Counted from the first letter of the stretch, positions 1 through 8,586 are shown. The stretch: 64,000 bases of DNA from Kitasatospora sp. MAA4 (GCF_029893355.1 NZ_JARZAI010000027.1:46512-110511), one strand, 5' to 3'. Translations and numbers: made by a program. The notes: a model not told the origin generated them from the letters alone.

Positions 1-897
1 TCCGGTGGCCTCGGCCCGGGTGCCCGGGTCCCAGACCGAGAGCGCGCCCCGGCCGAAGGCCCGGATGTTGGTCTGTTCCAGTGTCAGCAGCGAACGGCCG
101 CGCAGGTCGGCGGCGTTCTCCGGCAGATCGTGCAACCGGCAGCCGACCAGCGTCAGTTCGGCCTCGGTGTCCAATGTCAGGCCGTTGCCGGTGACCCGGT
201 GGATCTCGCACTCCGTCAGCCGGCCGACCGACTTGGACTCGGCCTGCACCCCGCTGCCGCGGATCTCGTAGATCTCACACCCCGTCAGCTCGGCCCGGCT
301 GCCGGCGTCGGTGAGCAGTACGCCGGCGCCGGCAGCGTGGTGCAGCCGGCAGCGGGTCAGCCGCGCGCTCGCGCCCTCCAGGACGGCGAGTCCGGCCTGG
401 CCGGCGGCGGAGACCTCGCACTCCTCGAAGGCGGCGCTCGCCCCGCCGCGCAGGCGCAGGCCGAGGCCCGCCGGGTTGGCCACCGTGCAGCCCGACAGCA
501 CGGGGTCGGCCCGGTCGTCCACCTCGATGCCGACGGCGGAGTGGGTGTCCACCCGGCAGCCGGTCAGCCGGGCGGTGGCCTCCGGGCCGGTGACCAGGAC
601 GGCGGCGGCCGAACTGTCGTAGCCCTCGATCAGCAGGTCGCGCACGGTGGCGGCCGCGGTGATGGTGAGCGTGACGCCGGAGGGCGGGTCCAGGCGTACG
701 GTGCCGGGGCCTTCGGCGGGCTGCAGGGTGACGGGCTTGTCCAGGACGACGTTCTCCCGGAACACCCCGGGGCGCAGCGTGAGGGTGTCGCCCGGCTCGG
801 CGGCGGCCAGCGCCTCGGCCAGCGTCTCGTACTCCCCGGCGCGACGCCGCCAGCGCGAGCCGCTGTCCTGCGTGACCCGGACTCTGTGCTCACCCAT
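1..897 (-). CDS. Right-handed beta-helix repeat protein, N-terminal part (cut by window edge)
   Basis: The reading frame is open from an ATG at 897 down to base 1, so only about 299 N-terminal residues are present. A GGAG ribosome site lies about 7 bases upstream of the ATG. The opening residues contain a YETLAEALAAAEPGDTLTL-type segment typical of periplasmic copper-binding NosD / pectate-lyase-like beta-helix proteins. It is followed by roughly 22-residue repeats rich in LTGC, VSGC and CEI/CRL turns, the ladder pattern of a parallel beta-helix. No signal peptide is seen. In actinobacteria such helices are often fused to a C-terminal AAA+ domain, but that part would lie outside the window, so the function is unknown. 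Confidence 0.8.
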   Translation of the reverse strand, partial: MGEHRVRVTQDSGSRWRRRAGEYETLAEALAAAEPGDTLTLRPGVFRENVVLDKPVTLQPAEGPGTVRLDPPSGVTLTITAAATVRDLLIEGYDSSAAAVLVTGPEATARLTGCRVDTHSAVGIEVDDRADPVLSGCTVANPAGLGLRLRGGASAAFEECEVSAAGQAGLAVLEGASARLTRCRLHHAAGAGVLLTDAGSRAELTGCEIYEIRGSGVQAESKSVGRLTECEIHRVTGNGLTLDTEAELTLVGCRLHDLPENAADLRGRSLLTLEQTNIRAFGRGALSVWDPGTRAEATG

Positions 898-1002
898 GAC
901 GCTCCGTCGCCCTCGCCCTCTGCCGCTCGCCACCCGTAGTCGGCCCACCGTAGCGCGCTCCGCGACGCGCCCGTGCCAGCCGATCTTTCATGCAGCAGGA
1001 CG

Positions 1003-1872
1003 TCAGGCGGCGGGCAGCCGTTCCCCGCGCTCCAGTACGGTGACCTGGTCTCCCACCCGGACGGTGCCCAGGATGTCGCCGGTCACCCCGGTGGGGCGTT
1101 CGGGGATCAGGTTGACGCCGAACGCGGCCTTCTTGTCCAGGCGGTGGTGCTCGGCCAGCGAGGCGAGCGGTTCGGGGCCCTGGCGCTCGCCGGTCTCCTG
1201 GTCGGTGGTGGTGACCACGCAGCGGCCGCAGAGCTTGACGGCCCGGAAGGTGAGCTCGCCTATCGCCACCCGCCGCCAGCCGTCCTCCTCCCACTCCTCG
1301 GTGCCGTCGACCACCAGGTTGGGGCGGAACCGCTCCATCGGCAGGGCCGGCGCGCCCTTGGCGGTCATCCAGGTGTTGAGCGCGGCCAGCGAGGCCGTGC
1401 TGGTGGCGAGCAGCGGGAACCCGTCGGCCATGCTGACGGTGTCCCCGGGTGCGGAGAAGTTCTCGTTGACCGGCCGGGCCAGCGGGTCGTCCAGGTGCAG
1501 CAGGCGGACGTGCGCCAGCCGCTCCGGGAGGCGCTCGGCGAACCAGAGCCGGGCCTTCTCCTCGGCCTCGGCGGCGGCGAACCGGGAGCCGAAGACGTCG
1601 CCGACGGCGGGCTGAGCCGCGCCGGAGGGAGCCGGGACGCGCAGCCGGTCGCCCTCGGGGGAGGTCACCAGGAGGGCGCCGTCCTCGTCGAACCCGGTGC
1701 GGAACCGGGCCAGCGAGGGTGCGTCGCGCTGGGTGATGGCCTTGCCGTCCTGGCCGGCGAGCATCCAGCGCCGGTCGCCGGTCAGGCCCCAGGGCTCGAC
1801 GGTGGCGGCGGCGGGGTTCTGCCGGTACATCGACTTGACGGGGTAGCGGTGCAGACCGGTGAGGAGAGGCAT
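1003..1872 (-). CDS. MOSC domain protein (YcbX-like molybdenum cofactor-binding protein)
   Basis: A protein of 289 residues. An N-terminal MOSC beta-barrel (GLHRYPVKSM) is followed by the MOSC core with the conserved cysteine in KLCGRCVVTTTDQETGE. MOSC proteins bind molybdenum cofactor sulfur and are often N-hydroxylated-compound reductase components (YcbX, mARC). I chose the ATG at 1872, because an AGGA site lies about 10 bases upstream and family members begin at the PLLTGLHRYPVKS strand. A longer frame to 1926 adds only low-complexity residues. It lies 105 bases downstream of the beta-helix gene start and appears to be a single gene. The substrate is unknown. Confidence 0.85.
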   Translation of the reverse strand: MPLLTGLHRYPVKSMYRQNPAAATVEPWGLTGDRRWMLAGQDGKAITQRDAPSLARFRTGFDEDGALLVTSPEGDRLRVPAPSGAAQPAVGDVFGSRFAAAEAEEKARLWFAERLPERLAHVRLLHLDDPLARPVNENFSAPGDTVSMADGFPLLATSTASLAALNTWMTAKGAPALPMERFRPNLVVDGTEEWEEDGWRRVAIGELTFRAVKLCGRCVVTTTDQETGERQGPEPLASLAEHHRLDKKAAFGVNLIPERPTGVTGDILGTVRVGDQVTVLERGERLPAA

Positions 1873-1999
1873 ACCGTCATCCTGCCAGGCTCCGGCCGGT
1901 GCGTCCGGGGTCGGGGGTACGCGCACGGGCCGCCCGGAACACCGTACTGCGGTGCTCCGGACGGCCCGTGGATGACCGATCCCCCCTCGATCCCTTCGG

Positions 2000-2647
2000 T
2001 CAGTAAGCCTGCCCCTGATGGGGCTGCGCCTGCTGGCCGTACTGCTGCTGTTGCTGGTACCCCTGCTGGCCCTGCTGGTTGAACTGGCCCTGCCCGAACT
2101 GCCCCTGGCCGAACTGGCTCTGGCCGAACTGCCCCTGCGCGTACTGCTGTTGCGGGGGCTGCTGCTGGGAGGGCTGGCCGGGCTGCTGGAAGAACTGCGG
2201 CGGCGGCACCGGGCGGACGGGCGCCACCGGGGCCGGCGGTGAGGGGCGGAACCCGCCCTGGGTGTCCCAGGGTTGCGGCGAGGCGTAGCCCTGCTGCGGC
2301 TGCTGGGCGGGCACGCGCGGTCCGGGCAGGTACGGCTGGCCGCCGTAACCGGGCACCGGGGGCTGCGGCGTGGCGTACGAAGGAGCCGGGTACGTACTGC
2401 CGGTGCCGGTACCCGGTCCCAGAGCGAGCCGGGCCGGCGGCAGGGCCGGCAGCAGGCTGGTGCTCTCCAGCGCCGAGCCGAAGCCCGGGGCGGGTTGGTA
2501 GGGGGCCGGGGGTAGCGCGGCCGGCACGTTGATCGGCGCGATCTGGGGGACTCCGCGCTCTGCGACCAAGCTGTCGTAGATGGGCGTGCCCGACGAAAAG
2601 GACGGAGCGTAGTAGCCGACTCCGTCGTAGGAGCGGGGCGAGGTCAT
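2000..2647 (-). CDS. Streptomycete Gln/Pro-rich protein (DUF6643-like)
   Basis: A protein of about 215 residues starting at MTSPRSYDGVGYYAPSF; a longer frame to 2677 adds ten unlikely residues. The N-terminal 45 residues (SGTPIYDSLVAERG, PQIAPINVP) look conserved. The rest is disordered, proline- and glycine-rich, and ends in a long glutamine tract with repeated GQFGQ units, which gives short direct DNA repeats around 2060-2150. I recall this N-terminal block as a streptomycete family of unknown function (DUF6643), but that assignment is from memory. No signal peptide or membrane segment is visible. It lies downstream of mscL on the same strand, separated by a terminator-like hairpin. Confidence 0.7.
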   Translation of the reverse strand: MTSPRSYDGVGYYAPSFSSGTPIYDSLVAERGVPQIAPINVPAALPPAPYQPAPGFGSALESTSLLPALPPARLALGPGTGTGSTYPAPSYATPQPPVPGYGGQPYLPGPRVPAQQPQQGYASPQPWDTQGGFRPSPPAPVAPVRPVPPPQFFQQPGQPSQQQPPQQQYAQGQFGQSQFGQGQFGQGQFNQQGQQGYQQQQQYGQQAQPHQGQAY

Positions 2648-2806
2648 GGGGCATACCGTAAGCCCAGAATGTGGCACTTGAGGAGTGTGAGGGGGCTGCA
2701 GTTCGAGTGTTTACACAGTCTTCGCTCGCGCAAAGACCCCAAATGTCGAAATATCGGGCATTTCGCGGACGATTTCCGGTCGTTCGGACCCCGAGAACAG
2801 CTGAGC

Positions 2807-2825
2807 CCCCCCGGGTTCCGGGGGG
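2807..2825 (-). terminator. Hairpin downstream of mscL
   Basis: An 8-bp GC stem (CCCCCCGG / CCGGGGGG) closes a GTT loop, 86 bases after the mscL stop codon and before the Gln-rich gene. This is a factor-independent terminator-like stem without a U tract, as is common in streptomycetes. Confidence 0.5.
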
Positions 2826-2910
2826 CCCAACGTGGCCTAAGCTGGCCTCATCACCGACCACGGCATCGCTCTGCCGTGTCCCGGCTCACCCGTTTGGATG
2901 AATCACCAGG

Positions 2911-3351
2911 TCAGCTGTTCTGCAGCGCCTGCGCGGGGAACCCCGGCAGCGGGGTCAGCTCGGAGGTGCAGAACGAGCAGCGGACGGCCGCGGCCGGAAT
3001 GCGACTCAGGCACTGGGGGCAGTCGGCCTTCGGCTGCTCGGCGGGCTTGGTCTCGAAGCGGGCCTGCAGCTTGCCGACCGGCAGGACGACGGCGAAGTAG
3101 ATCACCGCGGCGATCAGCAGGAAGCTGATCAGCGCGTTGAGGAACGCGCCGTACGGGAAGGCGGTGCCGCCGACCTCGAAGGTCTTCTGGGTGAAGTCGC
3201 CGATGGTGCCGGTCGCGACGCCGATCAATGGCGTCAGGAACGCCGTGACGAAGCCGGTGACGACGGCGGTGAAGGCCGCACCGATGACGATACCGACGGC
3301 CAGGTCTACTACGTTTCCGCGCAGCAGAAAGCTGCGGAAGCCCTTGAACAC
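2911..3351 (-). CDS. mscL: Large-conductance mechanosensitive channel MscL
   Basis: A protein of 146 residues that opens under membrane tension as a homopentameric osmotic safety valve. It has the family N terminus (MFKGFRSFLLRGNVVDLAVG), TM1 at about 15-45 with the GIVIGAAFTAVV pore segment, a periplasmic loop, and TM2 at about 70-95 (ALISFLLIAAVIYFAVVLP). After the usual cytoplasmic helix it carries an unusual tail with two CxxC pairs (CPQC and CSFC, residues about 111-132), which looks like a small zinc ribbon. It is transcribed alone on the minus strand. The family assignment is firm; the role of the tail is unknown. Confidence 0.95.
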   Translation of the reverse strand: MFKGFRSFLLRGNVVDLAVGIVIGAAFTAVVTGFVTAFLTPLIGVATGTIGDFTQKTFEVGGTAFPYGAFLNALISFLLIAAVIYFAVVLPVGKLQARFETKPAEQPKADCPQCLSRIPAAAVRCSFCTSELTPLPGFPAQALQNS

Positions 3352-3377
3352 GGCGCTGAACTCCAGATGGATCGACG

Positions 3378-3398
3378 GGGGGTGATGACCTCACCCCC
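3378..3398. promoter_or_regulatory. Perfect inverted repeat upstream of mscL
   Basis: GGGGGTGA, a 5-base spacer and TCACCCCC form an 8-bp perfect inverted repeat about 27 bases upstream of the mscL ATG. It could be an operator or a 5' UTR hairpin. No regulator can be assigned. Confidence 0.4.
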
Positions 3399-3452
3399 TC
3401 GGTCCGCCATCCTGGCCAACCGGAGGCAGCGCGGTCCAACCCGCCTCACCCG

Positions 3453-3476
3453 CTTCGGCTAACCGGGAAACCGAAG
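3453..3476 (-). terminator. Hairpin after the family 4 glycosyltransferase
   Basis: CTTCGG and CCGAAG pair around a 12-base loop, 24 bases past the stop of the glycosyltransferase at 3500. This is a weak terminator candidate separating it from mscL. Confidence 0.35.
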
Positions 3477-3499
3477 TTGACGATCCATCAGGGGTGGGA

Positions 3500-4693
3500 T
3501 CAGAGCGTCCGTGCACGCACCTGTGCCGCCGTTGCCCGCCGGGAGTCGAGCGAGCGCTCGTAGAAGTCCACCATCTGCGCGGTGACCTGGTGCAGCGTGA
3601 AGTTGGTCAGAAAGCGTGCCCTGGCCGCCTGCACCCGGCCGGTCGAGCCGCCCGGGTCGGCGAGCACCGCGTTCAGCGCGGCGGCCAGCCGCTCGGGGGA
3701 CTCGGGCGGCACCAGCACCGCGTAGTCCTCCGAGCGCACGGTCTCGCGCAGCGCGGGAACGTCGGAGCAGACCAGCGGCACGCCGACGCCCATCGCCTCC
3801 ATCGCGGCGCTGCCCAGGCCCTCCCAGCGGGACGGCACGGTGAACACGTCGGCCGCGGCCATCAGGTCGAAGACGTCGCCGCGCGGCCCGAGGAACCGCA
3901 CCCGCGCGGGCCCGCCGGCGGCCGCGGCCAGCGCGTGCAGCCGCTCGCTCTCCGGCCCCGGATCCCCGGCCAGCAGCAGCACGGCTCCCGGCGTGCCGCG
4001 CAGCACCCGCGGCCAGGCGGTGAGCAGCACGTCGAGCCCCTTCTGGTACACCTGGCGCGCCGCCGCCAGGACGATCGGGGTGTCCGGCGGCAGGTCGAGC
4101 CCGGCCCGCACGGCCGCCCGCCGCTCGGCGGTGACGGTGCCCAGCAGTTCCGGGTCGCGCCCGGCCGGTACCACGTCGATCCGGCCGGCCGGGATCCGCA
4201 GCCGGCCCGCCATCGCGCCCGCCACGTGCCGGGTCAGCGCGTGGAAGCGGCGGGTGCCCTGCGCGGTCGCGGCGTCCACCGCCTGCGCGGCCCGCACCCG
4301 CCACGGGCTCAGCCCGCGCGCGTGCAGGTGCTCGGGCCCGTAGGCGGAGTCGACCAGGCTGGAGACCACCGGCGTGTGGGCGGCCAGCGCCGCGGCCCGG
4401 CCCAGCACGTCCGACTCGTACAGGGTGGTGTGCACCAGATCGGGGCGCCGCTCGCGGACCAGCGCGCGCAGCGCGGCGGCGGTCCGGCCCCGGCCGCGGT
4501 GGTGCACGCCGAAGACCGTGGCGCCCGCGGCGGTCAGCTCCGGCTGGATCCCGTCCGGGGACGCCGTCAGGTACGCGACGTCCAGCCTGATGCCCGAGCG
4601 CACCAACTGCGGTGCCAGCGCCAGCAGTCCCTGCTCGGCGCCGCCCACCCGGTTGAGGCTGTCGATCACGTAGAGCACATGCATCCGACTCAT
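3500..4693 (-). CDS. Glycosyltransferase family 4 protein
   Basis: A protein of 397 residues with a GT-B fold. The N-terminal acceptor half starts MHVLYVIDSLNRVGGAEQGLL with the glycine-rich GGAE loop. The C-terminal nucleotide-sugar half has PIVLAAARQVYQKGLDVLL and the EX7E-type site in PSRWEGLGSAAMEAMGVGVP. GT4 enzymes are retaining transferases acting on lipids, glycans or natural products. Sugar and acceptor cannot be told from sequence. It stands alone, 238 bases from the divergent DsbA-like gene, with no polysaccharide cluster around it. Confidence 0.85.
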   Translation of the reverse strand: MSRMHVLYVIDSLNRVGGAEQGLLALAPQLVRSGIRLDVAYLTASPDGIQPELTAAGATVFGVHHRGRGRTAAALRALVRERRPDLVHTTLYESDVLGRAAALAAHTPVVSSLVDSAYGPEHLHARGLSPWRVRAAQAVDAATAQGTRRFHALTRHVAGAMAGRLRIPAGRIDVVPAGRDPELLGTVTAERRAAVRAGLDLPPDTPIVLAAARQVYQKGLDVLLTAWPRVLRGTPGAVLLLAGDPGPESERLHALAAAAGGPARVRFLGPRGDVFDLMAAADVFTVPSRWEGLGSAAMEAMGVGVPLVCSDVPALRETVRSEDYAVLVPPESPERLAAALNAVLADPGGSTGRVQAARARFLTNFTLHQVTAQMVDFYERSLDSRRATAAQVRARTL

Positions 4694-4931
4694 CCCCCTG
4701 ACGTGGCACGTGGTCGGCCTCCCATGCCGGCCCGTGCCCGGGGCCTAGCATCGCAGCCCGGACGGCTCTCCCGCCAGGGAATCCACGGCGGAAGGTGTCC
4801 TGAGGGCAGAGGTCTGGACCTCACTCCGGGCCGCACAGGCGTGCGCCGGCGCGCAACTTCTGTTGCGCCGTTCGGGGGACTTCGCGGCGCGCAACCGGCC
4901 CCGGCGGCCACGGAACTGACACGCTGTCCCC

Positions 4932-5576
4932 ATGAGGTCCGTCTTCCGCATCGCAGCCCTGCTCGTCTCCGCCGGTCTGACCCTCGGGGTGGCCTCGACA
5001 CCGGGGTCGGCGGCTGCGGCGGCGAGCGACCCGTACGTGCGCCTCCAGCACCCGCAACCGGTGGCCGATCCGGCCCACCGCGAGGTGGTCGAGGTCTTCT
5101 GGTACGGCTGCGAGCACTCGCGACTGCTGGAGCAGCCGCTGGAGTCCTGGGCCGCGCACCGGCCGAGCGACGTGGTGCTGCACCGGATCCCCGCCGTCTG
5201 GTCCGACAACGCCGACCAGGACGTCCAGCGGGCCCACGCCCGCCTCTTCTACACACTCGACCGGCTCGGCGAGGTGGACCGCCTGCAACTCGCCGTCTTC
5301 CACGCCGTCCAGGCCGAGGGCCTCGACCTCACCACCGAGGACCTCGCCGCCGGCTGGGCGGCCGGGCAGCAGGTGGACGTGCAGCGGTTCCGCGCCGCCT
5401 ACGAGTCCGACGTGGTCGGCCGCGAGACCGCGCAGGCGTCGAAGGAGCTGGCGCGCTACGAGGTCACCGAACTGCCCAGCCTGGTCGTCCAGGGCAGCTA
5501 CCGCACCGGGCCGACCCAGGCCGGCGGCGTGGACAGGATGCCCGCCGTGCTGGACGACCTCCTCCAGCACCACTAG
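4932..5576 (+). CDS. Secreted DsbA-like thioredoxin-fold protein with CxxS active site
   Basis: A protein of 214 residues with a Sec signal peptide (MRSVFRIAALLVSAGLTLGV, Ala-rich cleavage region near 30). The mature part has the DsbA layout: a first beta strand leading to FWYGCEHS (Cys60, Ser63), an inserted helical domain, and the cis-proline loop in VTELPSLVVQG. DsbA enzymes normally carry CPHC; here the resolving cysteine is serine. Known CxxS thioredoxin-fold proteins can act as isomerases, chaperones or redox traps, but an oxidase cycle is unlikely. It ends convergently with the glycosyltransferase at 5573, overlapping by 4 bases. Confidence 0.8.
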   Translation: MRSVFRIAALLVSAGLTLGVASTPGSAAAAASDPYVRLQHPQPVADPAHREVVEVFWYGCEHSRLLEQPLESWAAHRPSDVVLHRIPAVWSDNADQDVQRAHARLFYTLDRLGEVDRLQLAVFHAVQAEGLDLTTEDLAAGWAAGQQVDVQRFRAAYESDVVGRETAQASKELARYEVTELPSLVVQGSYRTGPTQAGGVDRMPAVLDDLLQHH

Positions 5577-6733
5577 GTGTAGGTGCGCCCCTTCCAGGCC
5601 GCGCCGCGACCGCGCCAGTGCTGCACCGCCGAGTCCACCGTCATCAGCAGGTAGAGCAGCGCGGTGAACGGCAGCAGGGCCGCCGCCGGGGCGGGCCGAC
5701 CGTAGTACCGCACCATCGGCAGGTACGTCCCGGCCATCAGGGCCCAGCCGGCGGCGCCGGCGGCCAGCAGCGGCAGGTCGCCGGCCGCCAGGCCGGTGAT
5801 CGCCGCGACCGGGGGCACCAGGTAGACCAGCGTCAGCCCGAGCACCGTGCCGACCAGCAGCGGGAGCGAGTGCCGCAGCTGCGCGTACGCGCTGCGCGAG
5901 ACCATCCGCCAGAGCGGGCCGAGGCCCGGGTAGGGGCGCACGCTGTCCACCCGCAGGGCGGCGGTGTGCTCGGCCAGGCCGAGCCAGGTGCGCCCGCCGC
6001 TGCGCTTGACCGCACGGGCGAGTGACACGTCGTCGATCACCGCGCCGCGGATCGCCGCGATCCCGCCCGCACGTTCCAGGGCCTCGCGGCGCACCAGCGA
6101 GCAGCCGCCGGCGGCCGCCGCGGTCCGGCTGCCGGGGCGGTTGCTGCGCCGGAAGGGGTACAGCTGGGCGAAGAAGTAGACGAAGGCCGGGACGATCAGG
6201 CGCTCCCAGCCGGTCTCGGTGCGCAGCCGGGCCATCTGGGAGACCAGGTCCAGGTGCTGCGTCTCGGCGGCGGCCACCAGCGCGGCCAGCGTCTCGGGTC
6301 CGTGCGCGATATCGGCGTCGGTGAGCAGCAGGTAGTCGACGTCCCCGGCCAGTTCGACGCCGTGCCGCACCGCCCAGAGTTTCCCGGTCCACCCCGGCGG
6401 CAGCGGAGGGGGCGTGCTGACGGTGAGCGGGAGTGCGCCGGTGGCAGTGCCGGCGCTCAGCTCGCGGGCGACGCGCGCCGTCCCGTCCGTGCTGTGGTCG
6501 TCCACCAGGATCACCCGGGCGCTGCCGGGATACCGCTGCGCCAGCAGCCCCGGCAGGCTCAGCGGCAGCACCTCGGCCTCGTCCCGGGCCGGCACCACCA
6601 GTGCCACCGACGGCCAGGCCGGCGGCGTGAGCCGCTCGGGCAGCCGGACGTCGGTCCGCCAGAAGAACCCCTGGAAGCAGGCCAGCCACACCCAGCACAG
6701 CACCGACAGCAGACTCACCCACAGCAGCACCAT
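5573..6733 (-). CDS. Membrane glycosyltransferase family 2 protein (HpnB-like)
   Basis: A protein of 386 residues. It has an N-terminal membrane helix (MVLLWVSLLSVLCWVWLACF), a GT-A domain with the nucleotide-binding VILVDDHSTDGT strand, a metal DxD-like TDADIAHGPE, and an acceptor-base motif GAVIDDVSLARAV. A C-terminal set of three to four hydrophobic helices follows. This arrangement, with FVYFFAQLYPFRRSN, matches hopene-associated HpnB-type transferases. No hopanoid genes are adjacent, so the lipid substrate is an inference. I chose the ATG at 6733; the longer frame to 6817 would run into the divergent racemase gene. Confidence 0.8.
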   Translation of the reverse strand: MVLLWVSLLSVLCWVWLACFQGFFWRTDVRLPERLTPPAWPSVALVVPARDEAEVLPLSLPGLLAQRYPGSARVILVDDHSTDGTARVARELSAGTATGALPLTVSTPPPLPPGWTGKLWAVRHGVELAGDVDYLLLTDADIAHGPETLAALVAAAETQHLDLVSQMARLRTETGWERLIVPAFVYFFAQLYPFRRSNRPGSRTAAAAGGCSLVRREALERAGGIAAIRGAVIDDVSLARAVKRSGGRTWLGLAEHTAALRVDSVRPYPGLGPLWRMVSRSAYAQLRHSLPLLVGTVLGLTLVYLVPPVAAITGLAAGDLPLLAAGAAGWALMAGTYLPMVRYYGRPAPAAALLPFTALLYLLMTVDSAVQHWRGRGAAWKGRTYT

Positions 6734-6804
6734 CACCCGGGCAGTCTGTCGCAGACCGGCCGCTGCCAGGGCTGCGACGCCCGGATCGACTAAAGTCCAC
6801 CCTT

Positions 6805-7641
6805 GTGAAGATCGCACTGCTGGACTCTGGAATCGGACTGCTCCCGGCCGCCGCCGCGCTGCGGGCCCTGCGGCCGGACGTCGATCTCGTGATCACCAAC
6901 GACCCGGACGGCATGCCCTGGGGCCCCCGGACCCCCGAGGACATCGCCGATCACGCGCTGGCCTGCGCACGCGCCGCGGCCGCCCACCGTCCGGACGCCC
7001 TGGTGGTGGCCTGCAACACCGCCTCCGTGCATGCGCTGACGACCCTGCGCGCCGAGCTGGAGCCGGGGCTGCCGGTGATCGGCACCGTCCCGGCGATCAA
7101 GCCGGCCGCGGCCGGCGGCGGTTCGGTGGCGATCTGGGCCACCCCGGCGACCACCGGCAGCGCCTACCAGCGCGCACTGATCAACGACTTCGCGAGTGGC
7201 GCGGCGGTCACCGAGGTGCCCTGCCCGGGCCTGGCCGACGCCGTGGAGCGGGCCGACGACGCGGCGATCGACGCGGCGATCCGCGAGGCGGCGGCGCTGA
7301 CCCCGCCCGGCACGGCCGCCCTCGTGCTGGGCTGCACGCACTACGAACTGGTGGCCGAGCGGATCCGGGCGGCCGTCGCCCCCACCGCCGACCCGGCCGT
7401 CGTGTTCTTCGGCTCGGCCGAGGCCGTCGCCGCCCAGGCCCTGCGCCGGATCGCCACCGTCACCAGCACGGGCACCGGCAGCCTCACCGTCCTGTCGTCC
7501 GGCCGCCCGGGCACCCTCCCGGCGGCCGCCGGGCACTACCTCCAGGGGCGGGCGCTAAGTGCGCCAGCGGCTGAGCGCCGGGTCCAGGCCGGAGAGCACG
7601 GTGTCCAGGTGGTGCCGGCCGCCGGCGGCGTCCACGCGTAG
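6805..7641 (+). CDS. Glutamate/aspartate racemase family protein
   Basis: A protein of 278 residues in the MurI-like Asp/Glu racemase superfamily. It opens MKIALLDSGIGLLPAAAAL, and the two catalytic cysteines are present in VVACNTAS (Cys70) and LGCTHYELV (about Cys177). The enzyme would interconvert glutamate or aspartate enantiomers for peptidoglycan or secondary metabolism. The GTG start at 6805 lies about 10 bases after a TAAAGT -10 box with no clear ribosome site, so the mRNA is probably leaderless. The last ~29 residues (from about 251) run antisense into the convergent deacetylase-like gene and look like a stop-codon read-on tail rather than family sequence. Confidence 0.85.
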   Translation: MKIALLDSGIGLLPAAAALRALRPDVDLVITNDPDGMPWGPRTPEDIADHALACARAAAAHRPDALVVACNTASVHALTTLRAELEPGLPVIGTVPAIKPAAAGGGSVAIWATPATTGSAYQRALINDFASGAAVTEVPCPGLADAVERADDAAIDAAIREAAALTPPGTAALVLGCTHYELVAERIRAAVAPTADPAVVFFGSAEAVAAQALRRIATVTSTGTGSLTVLSSGRPGTLPAAAGHYLQGRALSAPAAERRVQAGEHGVQVVPAAGGVHA

Positions 7642-8586
7642 CCGGCTGACCAGCAGGGCCTGTTCGGGCAGTCGCCGGTTGAGCCGGTGGTCGCTCAGGA
7701 AGCCCAGCCGGTAGCCCAGTTCGCGCAGCACCTCGGCCGTCCGCGGCTCGTAGCCGCCGCCGGGGTAGGCGAAGGCCGTCGGTGCGGTGCCGAGCCAGCC
7801 GGTCAGCGCCTGGTGCGCCGAGAGGATCTCGGTGCGCACCGTCGCGTCGTCGCAGCGGCGCAGCTCGGCCGCACCCAGGCTCTGGCTGCCGATGGCGACC
7901 CGGCCGGCCGCCAGCTCGCGCAGGTCCTCGGGGGCCAGCCGTTCCTGGCGCGGCGGCCGGGCGGTGCAGCTGACCCGCAGTTCGTGCAGGCTGCGGCGGC
8001 GGTCCGGGTCGGGCAGCGAGGCCAGTTGGGCCAGCCGCCGGGCCTGGCCGTCGGCCGTCAGGGCGCGGGCCTGTCCGCCGTGCGCGGTGAGGAAGGCGGC
8101 CTCCTGCTGCCAGGACGGCAGATCGGTGCCGACCAGCTCGGTGACGACGAAGGCGACGGCGGGCAGCCCGCGGTCGACGAGCGCGGGCAGGGCGTGTTCC
8201 AGCACCCCGCGGTCGGCGTCGTCGAAGGTGATCAGCACGCTGCGCGGCGGCAGCGGCCGCCCCTCCGCCACGGCCTGCTCCAGGGCGCGGAGCGAGATCG
8301 GCACGGCCGTCCGGCAGAGCCGGTCCAGCTGGGCGCCAAAGCGTCGGCGGTCGGTCACCCGGCGGTAGGCCAGGACGGCGAACTTGCGCGCCGCCCGGGC
8401 GCGGAAGAGCGGCTGGGCGGGGGAGTAGCGCAGCCAGCGGCTCAGCCGCCCGGTGGCGCCGCCCGCCGTCGACGGCAGGTGGGCCCGCGCCGCTCCGATC
8501 GACGGCGACAACGGTGACGACGGTGGTGGCGCGTTCGCGGGCGGGGGCGGGGTGGGGGACGCCGATGTGGTGTCCGGTCGCGGCAC
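7555..8586 (-). CDS. Polysaccharide deacetylase-like protein with degenerate metal site
   Basis: A protein of 343 residues with a disordered Pro/Ser-rich N terminus (residues 1-45) and a NodB-like domain. Motif 1 is seen as LITFDDADRG (about 119-127), with both aspartates present. The usual motif 2 HxxxH, which supplies two zinc ligands, reads GSQSLGAAE near 233-240, so the histidines are missing. Motif 3 is AYPGGGYEP near 274. Active family members remove N- or O-acetyl groups from glycans. This one may be inactive or bind metal differently. The GTG start has a GGAGGG ribosome site. It overlaps the racemase gene tail-to-tail by 87 bases. Confidence 0.75.
   Translation of the reverse strand: MPRPDTTSASPTPPPPANAPPPSSPLSPSIGAARAHLPSTAGGATGRLSRWLRYSPAQPLFRARAARKFAVLAYRRVTDRRRFGAQLDRLCRTAVPISLRALEQAVAEGRPLPPRSVLITFDDADRGVLEHALPALVDRGLPAVAFVVTELVGTDLPSWQQEAAFLTAHGGQARALTADGQARRLAQLASLPDPDRRRSLHELRVSCTARPPRQERLAPEDLRELAAGRVAIGSQSLGAAELRRCDDATVRTEILSAHQALTGWLGTAPTAFAYPGGGYEPRTAEVLRELGYRLGFLSDHRLNRRLPEQALLVSRLRVDAAGGRHHLDTVLSGLDPALSRWRT

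Noticed and set aside
2060..2160. Short direct DNA repeats resembling a CRISPR or satellite array
   Set aside because: They are codon repeats for GQFGQ units in the Gln-rich protein, without spacers of constant length.
3494..6025. An 843-residue plus-strand open frame across the glycosyltransferase and DsbA-like genes
   Set aside because: It crosses two well-supported genes in other frames and shows His/Arg/Gly-rich random composition.
4821..6944. A 707-residue minus-strand frame covering the HpnB-like gene region
   Set aside because: The true coding frame for the glycosyltransferase is different and carries all family motifs.
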